A stretch of 64,000 bases of DNA from Amyloporia xantha. Lineage: Eukaryota > Basidiomycota > Agaricomycetes > Polyporales > Adustoporiaceae. A program made the position numbers and the translations under genes. Position 1 is the stretch's first letter. Each line of letters starts with the position of its first letter. This document shows, piece by piece, positions 1 to 11,141 of the stretch. Location of the stretch: positions 372,001-436,000 of the forward strand of contig JAYKKR010000019.1 in assembly GCA_036971615.1 (NCBI GenBank), read 5' to 3'. Below the pieces are notes generated by a model. The model saw only the letters and a program-made list of their open reading frames with translations. It did not search any database and was not told where the DNA came from.

Positions 1-640
1 GTCTTCTCCGGCACTGTCACATTTCGGAGGTCCGTGTAAGCTTCCCAATTCTATTGGCTAACGGTGAAGGCGCCTCGCTGGTATGCATACCTCCACACGT
101 GCTTATGTACCACTTCGGCTTCTGCCATGCTTCTAGAGACTAGCTGTGGTTTCATCCAAGACTTCGGTAAGTTCCCATCAACACCCTGAGTCAGTTTCCT
201 GACCACGGCGGACAGGCAGGGCAGTACAGCGGACATCTGAGCCTTCGATCCGGCGATATCCGACCTGAGAGACCGTAGGCGACGTCCTTTCGTGTGAAGG
301 CACAGCAAGTGATTCAAATACACGCGCGGTGCTCGTACCCCAGGAATTGCGATCAACGCTGACATTGTGCGACGCTCTCCTCGGGAAACGGCCGAAGACC
401 AGCTGTCGCATTGTGGGCGGCTGTTGCGTATTACATTCTCGGAACGCTCCAGGTGCGTCATGAAGCGGCAGCTTAGCGAGGCATACACTGCGAATGCTAC
501 CCATAGTCTGATTGACAGGATCTGTCCGATTAGCGAGTCAGGTCTTAAGCGAACGCCTCCCTGAGAAATAAGCAAACCACATATCGCTTGCGATTCGAGA
601 CGCTCTGTGTTTTTGTTATCTTCATTTTGCCGCAGCATGC
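1..640. other. No gene resolved at left edge
   Basis: Several overlapping reading frames exist on both strands, but none shows a recognisable domain or a clean chain of exons. A pyrimidine-rich stretch ending in GCAG near 636 could be an intron acceptor for a plus-strand gene continuing to 1211. I cannot decide the coding strand. Confidence 0.3.
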
Positions 641-646
641 ACCCCC

Positions 647-1211
647 TTGGACGTTATAAGAGGTGACTTGTCCCGGCCCACTTGGAGCAGACCTCATTTC
701 TCCCCTTCGTCAGAAATGTCTGGTGAGATCATGATAGATATTTACTTATCACTACTCCTGTCTCACTACTTGAAACAGTATTACCGCCACCTCTACCGCT
801 CCCTCATGAAGAAACGGACACCTCTGCTCTGGCCATGGTCCGTTGTCACCCACTGACGAGCGTCGAAGGATTATACGCTGATGAATTTTTGTTATTTCCC
901 AGGCCGCGCTGTTCTCCACTCTACTTCCTGTACCCCTTGGTTTGCGCTCTCTGTCACCTGTGACAGCTGATATCTCCTTTACTGTCCTCGCTGCCGGTGC
1001 TATTTGGAGTATGCCGCAACGTCGCATCGCCGAGGGAATAGCTCTCAACATAGGCCTTCTTTGTATTGCCTGGACCAGCGGATCGCGCATTAATTTTGCG
1101 ACGCTCCTCGTACTCGCCTGTTTGAACCAACTCCGCCCGCTGATACGGAGAATACAGGTTGAGTTGCGCGATCGCTGGTCCTCCTTTAAATTTTGGTCTA
1201 GTAAGAAGTAA
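647..1211 (+). CDS. Possible 3' exons of an unrecognised membrane protein gene
   Basis: A plus-strand frame opens directly after a pyrimidine-rich acceptor (TTTCCCAG, about 902) and runs to TAA at 1209-1211. It encodes about 100 residues with two hydrophobic stretches, one starting near DISFTVLAAGAIW and one near IALNIGLLCIAW, and ends in a basic tail (WSSFKFWSSKK). An upstream frame (about 700-850) also looks protein-like, rich in proline and acidic residues, and could be the preceding exon. I do not recognise the family. The next plus-strand gene starts 480 bp downstream. The start codon is not identified, and the call could be wrong. Confidence 0.3.
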
Positions 1212-1690
1212 AGGTAATTGTTCGTCATGGTTTCTATCACGAGTCGCATGCTGAAATTATTTGCATAATAAATCAGCGTGAATGATTCAAATGACCATAT
1301 TGAGACTCATTTTATGTGCTCTTCATGTTTATGCCAAAATGTATGGGAACAAATACATCTCGTCTCGTAGTCTCAGCGTATGCCCCAAATATGGCATGTG
1401 TCGTGAATGCATTACCAAAAATGGACGGCCGTGTAGCCTGAACGTCAGTCCCGGTTTGGACCATGACATCACCCTGAGGGACCGAGCGCTTGTCTGTCAG
1501 TGTCCGCTGGCTCAGCGCGCGGCCTGGTCTGCTCCACAATCTAGCATAACAAGAAAAAGCATGGACTTCGCGTCTAGTTTTCCTCGTCGACCACCTCGTC
1601 GTACTCACCATCGTCCTCGTCGCACGTCGCGTTGAGCTAACACCGCCGCCGCCGCCCGCACACTGTGCCATCTTGAAGCCGTTAGCAACG
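1212..1690. other. Intergenic stretch
   Basis: No supported gene. A short frame on the minus strand (about 1560-1640) would encode an acidic tail, but no upstream exon joins it. Most of this stretch probably serves as 5' sequence for the gene starting near 1691. Confidence 0.4.
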
Positions 1691-3144
1691 ATGATGGAAA
1701 ATCTTCCCATTGACACGAATCACCCAGCTGTGAGGGATTACCTCGCGCTCATTCGGTGTGTTCTCATTCCATGTCTGTGCATGACCCTTATTCTCATTCG
1801 CAATCGTGCGATGCCCGCGGAACAGATTGCAGGTACTCACGCCGTTATCCTTATTGATCAATATAGCGACAGTCATAGTCTGTTCATTTGTCCTGACCCC
1901 GGGTCTTGGTGCGTACTTGTCTTGTCTTCAACTACTTTTCCATCCCTCACACAGCCGACCCCTAGGCAGGATCTCGATATTGTACCCAGCGACGATCGCG
2001 CCCAATCCTTCGATGATCGGGATATTCATAACTCTTATATACGTTGGGCAGATCGGATATTGTATACTTCTCGTGCTCGCACGGAAGCCGGAGACTAAAG
2101 GTGCCTATCTATCTTCGTCGTGGTCTTTGTAAACTCTGACAGTATACCCTGGTTCTTGCAGGCTGCGCTGGTTAAGGGTGTAGGCTACCCATTAGTGTTC
2201 GCAAATTGGATAACGGCTGCCTGGGCCATTTCATGGGTGAGACAGGCATTCCTTTCCCATGACGAGGGCACGCGATGACAAGCAGGAATTGCGTACTTCT
2301 CGATGATCGTCAGGTCTTCCAAGCCTTTCTGGTATCGACGGTGGCACTCGGCGCACTCCTCGTTCTTCTCATTTACGCGAACCTTGTTCTGCTTGTATAC
2401 CACCCACCAACAAGCTCGAGGCAAGTTTAGCCCCTTCTTTCTAGTTGCTGCTACCTGCTCACTCTTGCGACCGCGCATGACAGGCCATTCGACATCATGC
2501 TCATCCATGCGCCTGTCCGCGCCTTTATGTTGTGGCCGCTCATGGTCATGTTCCCCTATAGTCTCTTGTAAGGCATTCTTCTTGCCAAACGGCTATCGGC
2601 TCACCTCACTCAACATACAGCATCACCCTTGGATACACCTTCTCCCCTGGCGAGCAGCAGCACTATGCGAATCACCAATGGGCTGGGTTCGGCGTTGTTC
2701 TGGGCGTGAACGTGCTCGGTATGCAAGCATGTGTCTTTCCCCTTCTTCGCGGACTAACGAGTGTTATCACCGGACGTTGTATCGCACAGGCATATTGGTC
2801 GTCATCCTCCGCCGAGACATTGTGTGGTGCGTCTCTGCCAGCTGGATGTGCGCCAGTATATGGAGCCGCGCGCCGAAGCCGATGCCTGTATGGGTACGGT
2901 CACCTGTTCTGTACCTCACCCTTGTCTAGCGTGCCGCTTATTCCGTAACCTTCAACAGCTCACGGCTGTACTTTTTACGATCGCCCACCCACTCGCGCTC
3001 GTCGCATCTGCCATCTGGATGCGATTCCGCCGCCGCCGCAATGGTGCGATCCAGCTGCCGCCGGACCGCGAAGAGGATGGCGAAGCGAGAGAGGGGGGAC
3101 AGAGGGGCCCGAGGGAGGTGGATCCGGATGCGCTGTGGGGTTGA
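1691..3144 (+). CDS. Conserved multi-pass membrane protein of unknown function
   Basis: This is a spliced gene for a very hydrophobic protein. The 5' part begins around MMENLPIDTNHPAVRD (ATG 1691 or 1694); the join to the next exon (VLTPLSLLINIATV, about 1833) is not resolved. The later exons join in frame: up to 2100, 2162-2236, 2314-2420, 2484-2567, 2621-2718, 2790-2893 and 2959-3144. The products read through IGIFITLIYVGQIGYCILLV, a Lys-Pro-Glu-Thr loop, GVGYPLVFANWITAAW, HAPVRAFMLWPLMVMFPYSL, a loop containing HYANHQWAGFGVVLGVNVLG, and VVILRRDIVWCVSASW. The tail is basic then acidic and ends PREVDPDALWG. About eight membrane segments are likely. The layout matches hypothetical membrane proteins of Agaricomycetes, but I know no assigned function. 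The intron at 2421-2483 appears to use a GC donor. Confidence 0.7.
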
Positions 3145-3556
3145 GTCGGATTGTAGTTGCCGTATCGGGCCGCATATGAAGAAGTGAACACGACTCTACA
3201 TTCTGTCAGCGTTCTGACACGTTCGGATCTTCAGATATCCACTTTTTCACTACTGTATACGTACGCTCGCCACCTCTGTATGCGCAGGAAGTGGCAAGGC
3301 GATTAAAAGTAATAATGACCACCTCTAGAATCAAGACAGGTCATTCCAGACTGCAGTAAACATGTCGAAGTCCCCTTACCGCACGAAGAACAATGACGTG
3401 CTAGGTGGCTGAAAGTCGTAGGCGCTGGAGACTCCTGGTGGACAAAGCGTAGGAGGCATCGGCCAAAGCTGACTCTGGCCCTTCAGCCATGTCGCTTGAA
3501 CCACTGATATCTGAGGACAATGCACCTCGCGGCATCAATGGCCCACCGCCGCAAAC
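3145..3556. other. Intergenic stretch
   Basis: I see no gene here. It ends at a TATA-like sequence (TATATAAA, 3558-3565) that precedes a small-gene-family copy. Confidence 0.4.
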
Positions 3557-3621
3557 ATATATAAAGATCCACCACCATCCCGCCAGTCCTCAGCCATCCC
3601 AGCCTTCACACCAACCACTCA

Positions 3622-4155
3622 ATGCGCTTTTCCAACTCGCATCCCCTATCGCGTTCCTACACCATACAACTCCAGCACACGGGACTGACTTCACCACTCT
3701 TACTCATCGCATGTACCGGACTCACCATATGTATCACGGTCTCCTCCGGGTATAAAAGGAAGTTATTCGCCTGATCTAGGCGACGCCGCAAGGGGTGTTG
3801 ACGTCTCCGCCACTTCCTCATTATCCTCCACGGATTTCCATGACCGCTACGACTCGCTTGATTCACGCCGCATACCGGTGCGCAGCATCGCCAGAGGGTC
3901 GTATTGAAGGCGGGTGGTGGAGTTTGGAGCGTTCCCTGCATGCGGCTTTCCCGGCCAAAGCTGCGCCGTCTTCGCAGCAGGGGCTGAATCCATGAGGACC
4001 TCCGCACGAATCCCGAATGCAAGAGGTTGGGCCTTCGTCACCCATGGCCCAACTCAGCTGGCATCGCTTGCGGCAGAGAGTTCTCTGTCTGAAGCGGTGG
4101 GAGCTGTGTTGTCGCTTTGTCGTGAAAGGCTTTCATCCATGTGTGCCAGTTGATA
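3622..4155 (+). pseudogene. Small-gene family copy A, degenerate
   Basis: A TATA-like element (3558-3565) lies 57 bp before ATG 3622. The first frame gives only 50 residues (3622-3774) with one hydrophobic segment (SPLLLIACTGLTICITV). It contains the 17-bp block CTACACCATACAACTCC (3657-3673) shared by all four family copies in this window. Further downstream, fragments match copy B: FHDRYDSLDS (about 3838) corresponds to FHDQFRNGLHS, and ACGREFS followed by a stop (about 4065-4105) corresponds to VRSREFSDW in copy B. No single frame connects the pieces, so this copy looks truncated or broken. Function unknown. Confidence 0.4.
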
Positions 4156-5080
4156 CGTAAGTGTTGGTATAGTGCTTTTGATAGAGATTAGTGTGGTGAA
4201 ATGCATTCGCTAAAGCAGAATCCCCGCGTGTGAGGCAGAGATTATGTGGAAGGAGTGATTTGTTTGTCTCTGTTGTCCAAAAGCTTTGACGCCAAGATCG
4301 AATCTGGCGCTAACTCATCCTCGAATTAACGAGTAGTTGACGACTCTGATGACTTATGTCCTGCAATAATGCACCCTCGACTCGCCTCTCGTTCTTGCAC
4401 GATACTGTGTATACACTAATGGAATAGACATGTCAGCCCTAAGTGCTATTAGTCCACAGATCCACTCTTTCTCCGTACCATGAACGAGCTTACTGGCCTC
4501 GCCTTAGTCTTGCTAGGCTACTTGCACGCTCATCACTCGCTACAGTGGAAGGTAGGCCTGCTGGACAATGAAAATAATTTCATTTATCTGCTAATGAGAA
4601 TTACTCCAATTTACACTGGTCGCAGTCACTGCTTCTAGGAATAGAGCTACAACCGGTTTTGTGGCGATTGACAAAGCACGAGATGACGACTATTTTGTCG
4701 ACAAATTTACCCATAAATTCTCCAAGGAAGCTGAGTGGTGTTGCACTTAGTGATCGTCACAGGATGCCGTCGAATTACCACGAGAGTGGCACCGCTAGGC
4801 TGTGCAAGCGGAGAATCGATGCAGAAATATAGCGTGCTACTCGGTTGGAAGCCGGTTTGAGAAATATCTTTTCTAGCTCATCGTGACCCCTCTAGCCTCC
4901 AAGCAGACTTACGTGAAGACTGGCGACCGCGTCACAAAGATACCTTCCATACTCGTCGGACAAAGCACTCTTTTGTCCTTACTCCGCGTCGTCTGGCCCA
5001 TTCGTTGCTTAGTGACAACTCCCTGGACGCGTCACCCTTGACGTCTGCGTGGCTTGCGGCTGGGCCACTTTGCCACACCC
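4156..5080. other. Intergenic stretch without a recognised gene
   Basis: No frame with a domain or credible splice chain was found. The stretch ends at the TATAAA element (5085-5090) of the next family copy. Confidence 0.4.
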
Positions 5081-5150
5081 CTCATATAAATATCTGTTCC
5101 AACCACTTTGAACCCATCACACATCCTGCGAGCCACCCAGTTTACTTTCT

Positions 5151-6187
5151 ATGAAACAAATTCGCCGACTCCTCCTATGCTCGTCTACTGCTGTCGATCT
5201 CTACACCATACAACTCCAACACCCAGACTCTGAATCCAAATACCAGCCAATTCGTCTGCGCGTGCTACAGTACACATATGGATCACAAGTACCTTTATGG
5301 ATACATAGTTTTCCAGTACATAACTCAGCTTCCGGTGTCTGTGCTTGTACAGGCGAAGAACGCAGCCCACAAGGCATCAGATCTCCAACAGGAAGTCGGG
5401 TGCCGGGACCTCGTACAGAGAGCCTTGCAGGCTGTTAACAGGCCACACAAAGCTTCCACCCTTCTGGTACGTTCTGGCCTTTGTGTTAGGTGTGGGATCA
5501 GGCTCACATAGATGTTAGGTCGACAACTATTCCGAGCCGAGTGGCCGTCGCATAGGGTGGCCAAGCTTGTGGAAGGGTGCAAAGCCTCAGTCAGTTTTTC
5601 TTCTGCTCCTCGCTATGTGCTGTACTTATTCGCGTGTCTTATTTACACAGCAATCACAGACCATTTCCGAGCTCATCCAGAGGAACTGCACATCTCCTGT
5701 GCCTCATTGATGATTGTCTTCGCTTAAGAAAATGACAGTACGGCCCGACGAGCCTCATCTTCTCAGCTACAAGACACAGAGGAAAATTGAGACAGTCCGA
5801 GGTGTTCTCCAGCGTATACAGAGCTATCCTGAGCGCCGTGGAACCTCTTGCGTTTCACGACCAATTTCGTAACGGCCTGCACTCGCACGGAAAGCGCTAT
5901 GGGTTGAGTGGCAGTCTGGCATTTGGAATCGTTCTTGACGCTGGAGGAAAGTTCGCCACACCGTGAGGTTCCCTCTCTCCAAGACAAGCAAGAAAGTCGT
6001 TCTTCGAGTAGTGCTGGACACTTGCGAGGAAAGCGATGCCGATGATCCTTCTATCCTCCTCACTCTCCGCGACTGCAAGCACTAGCAACCGGGAACCGTA
6101 CCCACCTAGGCTCCCCATTCAGCTGACAGTGTCCGCAGCAGAGAGTTCTCTGACTGGGGCAGCGTCAGCTGTGTGGTGATTTCCTGA
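5151..6187 (+). CDS. Small-gene family copy B, unknown function, possibly damaged
   Basis: TATAAA at 5085-5090 precedes ATG 5151. The shared 17-bp block is at 5201-5217. The coding pieces appear in different frames and need splicing. In order they are: YLYGYIVFQYITQLPVSVLV (about 5287, hydrophobic), an Ala/Gln-rich helix KNAAHKASDLQQEV, LIDDCLRLRKMTV (about 5700), TQRKIETVRGVLQRI, FHDQFRNGLHSHGKRYGLSG, KVVLRVVLDTCEESDADD, and a C-terminus VRSREFSDWGSVSCVVIS ending at TGA 6185-6187. It looks like one protein of roughly 250-300 residues with membrane segments near the N-terminus. The ATG at 5151 is not in frame with the YLYGYIVF piece, so either a short intron or a frameshift lies there. I do not recognise the family. 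Confidence 0.4.
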
Positions 6188-6526
6188 AGACGATGTTGCT
6201 GTCAATTCTCAGGTTTGTTCATTGCAGCCTTAGTGCTAGTAGCGCACCATTAATTCGACATTTCTCGCCTCCTTCGTAATGCAAGACAGCCAGTGAGACT
6301 ATAAGCGGTCAATTTAGTTCTCAGGTCGGGATGTAATATAGACGTGGAAAGTCAATCTGATCTCAGATCATGGCGATCGATCTTGTATTTCTTCGACATC
6401 TTCCCATCGGCCGTCGCAGACGCTGTTTGCAACGACTTCTCACTTTTGTCATCCATTGGTATCCACCGGTCACATTACAGTTCTATCCCGTCTGCTGTCC
6501 ATTATAAGCTTTCACAAGTGTTCTCG

Positions 6527-6967
6527 ATGTCCTCGACTATCTCAGTCAAAATCGAGTTCGGCGGGGGCCTTGAACTCCTGTTTTCCAATCAGCGCACCCA
6601 TCGCGTTACGCTCCCTGCCCGAGTACCATCAGCATCATCTAAAGGAAAGACAAACACGAAAGACAACGCAACCGAGGCAGAGCATCCAATTGACATTGCA
6701 TACCTGATCCTGTGGCTGCGTGACAACCTGCTGAAGGAGAGGGCAGAGCTGTTCGTGGAGAATGAGACGGTGTACGTTTCTGATCTGCCTGAGAGTTATT
6801 CCTTCAATCCTTGACTTCGCTGATAATCGAATAATTTTCCGCTGGATAGGCGACCAGGAGTGCTGGTACTTGTCAATGACACAGATTGGGAGCTCGAGGG
6901 CGAGGGAGAATATGCGTTGAAGGACGGAGACGAGATCGTGTTCATATCGACATTACATGGGGGCTAA
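6527..6967 (+). CDS. URM1: Ubiquitin-related modifier URM1
   Basis: Exon 1 is 6527-6771 and exon 2 is 6850-6967, joined across a GTACGT...TAG intron, giving 120 residues. The protein begins with a beta strand ([15 protein letters not shown]) and contains the typical ILWLRDNLL helix. The second exon reads [15 protein letters not shown] then [12 protein letters not shown]. It ends exactly in Gly-Gly, as Urm1 must for activation. Urm1 is a sulfur carrier in cytosolic tRNA wobble-uridine thiolation and can also be conjugated to proteins. It is activated as an acyl-adenylate and thiocarboxylate by the Uba4 enzyme. A Lys/Thr-rich insert ([19 protein letters not shown]) enlarges one loop relative to the roughly 100-residue norm. 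I chose this ATG because it directly precedes the first beta strand. Confidence 0.93.
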
Positions 6968-7328
6968 GTGAGAAAGATGGGTGGTTGTATGCCGAATGAA
7001 GACTTTGCGGCGCAATCACATAGTGCTTTGGGTGATCTGGTAAGTGTGCTACCGATGGGTCCTGATCTTTGCTGTCTAATCAGCACACTGTTCAGGGCAC
7101 TCTGCCCTCTGCCTTCCTTCTCAGGTCCGCCACGATGCAGCACACCTGGGACTTCGCAGCAGAGTTCTCCGACTCCGGATGACAACTGAGATCTATCAGC
7201 TGTTAGGTCGCCTCAAATTCGAGGACGAGATGCACGGACGCCTTTCTTTCGTGTATAGTACGCAGCGAGATGGGATGATGATGCATGGAGCAAGTAATAC
7301 AATGATCTACTTTTGAGATTTGAATGAA

Positions 7329-8088
7329 TCAAGGCTTCTTTTCTGAGCCCCAGCCCCAGCTACTTTTGCTCGAGGAGGGTGAGGCATCAGCGACCGGCGA
7401 GCGTACCATGTCCGCGCCCGCAGGACCAGATGACACGCCCGGAGGTGGTGGAAGCGGGTCATTGACCTTCGGGACCGCCGGCGTCGTCGCACCGCTGTTC
7501 CCTCCGCCGAACCAGCTGCTCCACCATCCACTTCCCTTGCCCTCTCCACCAGAGCCAGCACTCGAGCCCGACACCGCATCCACACCAGAGCTACCCCGTT
7601 GCCCCTGCGCGAACTGCTCCTCCAGTCGGTGCGCCTCCTCTGCACCCCGCAGCCGCTCCTGGAACTCCGCCCGCTCCTTCGACGCCGCGGCGAGCACGGC
7701 GTCCTGCTCCGTCGCGGCACGCGCCTCCTTCTGCTGCTTCGTCTGTCCGTACGCGTACGACCCGCCAACGATGGCGGCGATGGTGAGCCCCTGGAAGACA
7801 ACGCGTGCGCGGAGCCAGTAGTTCATCGACTTGGCCTCGCCGCGCCGCATTTTCACCATAGCGGTGATGAGTGCGACGCAGGTCGCCGCGGCGCCTGTGA
7901 GAAAGTTAAATTCCGCGTATAGGTGAAAGGTAGGAGGAGAGTGCCATGACTCTTGTCGGCAGTAGGATGGATGGGAAGACGGAGGACGGACCGATGGGTA
8001 CGAGCGGCTGCTCCTTGAACTTGCGTATAAACTTGTCCCTGTATGTCTCTATACCCGTGGGCACTGGTGTCACGTTCCGCACACTCAT
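7329..8088 (-). CDS. RCF1: Respiratory supercomplex factor 1 (HIG1 domain)
   Basis: Exon 1 is 8088-7992 and exon 2 is 7894-7329, joined in frame across a 97-nt intron, for 220 residues. The N-terminus has the HIG1 signature FIRKFKEQPLVPIG followed by a first hydrophobic segment, the basic loop MRRGEAKSMNYWLRARVVFQ, and a second membrane segment (GLTIAAIVGGSYAYG). A charged helical region follows, then a long low-complexity tail rich in Gly, Ser, Pro and Trp. HIG1-family Rcf1 sits in the inner mitochondrial membrane and supports cytochrome bc1-oxidase supercomplexes. The tail is variable among fungi. It lies convergent with URM1, with about 360 bp between the two stop codons. Confidence 0.9.
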
Positions 8089-8669
8089 GATTGAGGCAAA
8101 TGCAAAGGACTGAGAACAAGCTGGGGCAACGCGGACAGTGAGAATCGGAATTCCGCTGCTGAGTGAGGCTCTGTGAGGCTGAAGTGCAGGCCGCCGGCGG
8201 GTGGAGTCGGCTCCGTCACAGAGCACCAGTGGTCGTCTCCAGCGCCGTTTCCCGTTTGAAGCAAAGGGACCCTTGTTTGCTATCCTTCGTCAGATACGAA
8301 AACGAAAGCCTGCTGAAAGCACCGGAATAGAGGATAGCTGTTCGGACGACCGGACTCGGAAGGGTACTGGAAGGGTGCAAGCTGGTGCAAGCTTAGCTAA
8401 GCTTAGTCGCCCAGACGGGCGCTAACTTGACTAAATAAACGAAGTCCACCGATCAACTGGCTCCTTCGTCCTCATCTATTTCTAACAAATTGTGTTGGTA
8501 AATATTGTTGAAATAAGCAGCAATAATTTGCGGGTATAGTACGATGATATATGACACAAAGGCTGAAATCAGTGCTACTAGCGATCATTGCAGCTGAAAG
8601 AAATACGCGGAAAGGAACTTCGAGGGAGGCATAAATGTCCGGACTTGGATCCCAAGAAAGCAAGCAACT
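8089..8669. other. Upstream region of RCF1; no other gene seen
   Basis: This is the promoter side of RCF1 (minus strand) and the 3' side of the first F-box gene. No supported frame was found. Confidence 0.4.
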
Positions 8670-10475
8670 CTAAAACATGTAACCTCTTCCATGGGAAACA
8701 GAACCTGCGTCGTAGGGCCTATCAAAGTCCGTCTCCGGCTCTTCTCCGGGGACAAATGGGAACTCGACCATGCCATAGGATTCACTCGCGGAAGTATCAT
8801 CTTCGTCATCACTGTCCTCAACAAACAAGGGCCCTGTGAAGGTATTTCTTGGGAACAACTTCGCCAGATAGTCTTGGCGGCGCCCCTGGGGACTCAGCCT
8901 ATCGTGAGTTTCCGGAAATACGAGCTCCAACGTGACGACTTGGGACTTGGATTGCCAACCTTTGGGGAGTTCTCTAAGACGGGCAGTGTCTCCGTTGTCG
9001 ACGTAGAATCCCAGAGATGTCAGCTTGGGACAGTGCTCGGCGAAAGGGAACAGGGCCTGCAACGGCAGCGGAGTGTAATTGGGCCTAATGGATTCCGGGA
9101 GAATCCAGAGCTTCTGGATCTGCGGCATCCCGAGAGCAATCCGGCGGACGGCGTCAGTGTCGAGTTTCAGAGAGAGCGCATGGATGATCAAAGCGGTGAG
9201 GCCCTTGAGACTGAGGAGCGGCCGCAATGTCTCGAGCGTGATGTTGCATGGGTTGATCAGCTCGGAGCTGTAGGACTCTTTAAATTTCAGGTCCAGGTAG
9301 CGCAGCTTATTCCTGTAAGATGAGACAGCGATTGCTTCTAGATACGCAGCGAGGATGGAATGATCTACAGGTTGGGATGATACGTGGAGGTCCAACTTCG
9401 ACATGCGCGCCGACTGAATGCTGCGTAGCAATGCTGGAGATGACGGGTTGAGCTCGTCCAGAGAGACTTTGAACGTCTCCACCGCAGGAAAGCAGTGTGG
9501 AGATAGAAGAAGGTGCGAAGTGGTCGAGTCGTTCAAGACGTCTGCTTCTAGTGTGATGGCAGCAGTCCTGAGACGGGGCATCGCAGCAAGAGCGAGCAGC
9601 TCTTTGGCAGTGAGCGGAAAAGGGGACTTGAATTCCAAGAGATTGGATTGCTGAAGAAGAGCAGCCAGCTGCTCGTGCACAACTGGCGTCGCAGAGGAAC
9701 TGGAGCCGATAAGGACGAGGAGCCTCAAGTACTTGCAAGCCTCCCGCGCTTGACCCAGAAGACGGCATAGGTCGTCCGCCCTAGGCACAGACAGCCGCAG
9801 TTCTTCAAGCTGCGGGTTCACGAACGCATTCGTCCGAATGAGCGTCGACAGGATCGCCCCCGGTCCAATTCCAACCCAGGAGAATGAGCGAACATTGCGG
9901 AAGAGACGAAGTCCTCCGATGAGCTTGAAGAAATATTCCATGGTGCCCGGCTTCAGATTAGAATTTCCCAACATCTTCCAAGAGAACCGCCTAATGTACT
10001 GGGAATAATACACCAGGCGATGCAAGTCGAGCTTGGGACTCTTGCTTGTCCGTCGCAGCTCCTGGCATTGACGATATCATCAGACAAAATGGCTGGCATG
10101 GAGTGGAATGCAGCTTACAAAAACCAAAATTTCCTCCCCAAGCGGTCGTTTGGCTCGAGTTCGAGTCAACACATGATGAGGGAGCAGTCCGAGCAGAGGT
10201 CTAATACTGTGCAGATCCCGCCAGAGGAGAGCGATCGCTGCGGGATAGAGCAATTTGCAGGTAACCGCCAAGCTCACAAGAGAGCCCTTGTCATGTCCAC
10301 CGTCGTATACTTCTCTCATGATGATCTCGTAAATATCTTCGATGAAGAGGCATTTCTGGGCCAAGGTTATTTCTTTCGGTCCATTGGAAGTCTGTCGGGT
10401 AGGAGGTAAGCAAACAGGCCTAAATTTTCGGTTGTAAGTCTTACCGCCTTGCGGTCCTTGTATCGTTTCAGCCAT
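8670..10475 (-). CDS. F-box protein 1 with leucine-rich-type C-terminus
   Basis: Exon 1 (about 10475-10119) carries an F-box-like segment: CLFIEDIYEIIMREVY, then GSLVSLAVTCKLLYPAAIALLW. Exon 2 (10040-8670) encodes about 456 residues with repeated Leu-rich stretches (FRNVRSFSW, LEELRLSVP, LRTAAITLEA, LRYLDLKF). Its C-terminus is acidic (EDSDDEDDTSASES). The intron has a GTAAGC donor and joins in phase 0. F-box proteins normally bring substrates to SCF ubiquitin ligases through Skp1; no substrate can be read here. Architecture and intron position match the two other F-box genes in this window. The start is uncertain, because the segment just after ATG 10475 resembles an intron but is not a multiple of three. 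Confidence 0.8.
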
Positions 10476-11141
10476 TGGAGTGACATGGAGAGTTGCGGCG
10501 AGAATTATTGCAGCGGAGGCCTTTTATCCCGCCGGTCTCTTCCATCCTGACCAAGTGCCATTCCTTTCAGCTATGCCACCGAGGTCAAAGCGCATGTTTG
10601 AAGCCAATTGTATTGAGTAGGGGCCGCTGTAGCTGGCGGTTTGCAAACCGTTGGGCTAGGGCTGAGCGCATTGACCTGAGCGGGGTCCATGTTCCTGAAG
10701 ACAAGGGCCGCCGTATTAATAGATTGAATTGTACCAGACCATGATGGGCGGGCTCCAGACCGTAGGTCAAATGGTGAACATAGGAAAGCAACGAGACCAA
10801 TTATCTTCGCCTTCCTTGAGTGAGCTATAAATAAGATAGAAAACAAACCGCCACCGGCACCGATCGCGAACTGCGAAGGCCGCATTGTAAATCCTGATGG
10901 CATTCAAGCGCCCACATCTATTCTTATTATGGCACTTGGTAATTCGACTTCGCCATCGGGAGCTGATCGGCCAAATGGACCACTAACGTCTCTGCAATTC
11001 AGTTGAGCCTTTAAAACTCGAAATTTGTCGGTAATACAACAGCGAAGAAATAACGACAGGGTGGACCATGTTCGAATACTTGGGTCTCCTGACGGTCTGT
11101 GGCTCTGTGTCATATACTCCTAGACGAATGGACTGAGATCC
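10476..11141. other. Intergenic stretch between F-box genes
   Basis: A minus-strand frame (about 10903-10571, 110 residues) starts with a hydrophobic segment and could encode a small membrane protein, but nothing else supports it. Otherwise this is the promoter of F-box gene 1. Confidence 0.3.

Noticed and set aside
51..638. A 195-codon minus-strand frame at the left edge.
   Set aside because: No recognisable motif, and plus-strand intron signals overlap it.
7140..7180. A CGCAGCAGAG-TTCTC-GACT stretch resembling the C-terminal block of the small-gene family.
   Set aside because: The match is short, needs a gap, and no other family part lies nearby; it is the 3' region of URM1.
7307..7821. 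Long frames overlapping RCF1 on both strands.
   Set aside because: They are shadows of the GC-rich RCF1 tail.
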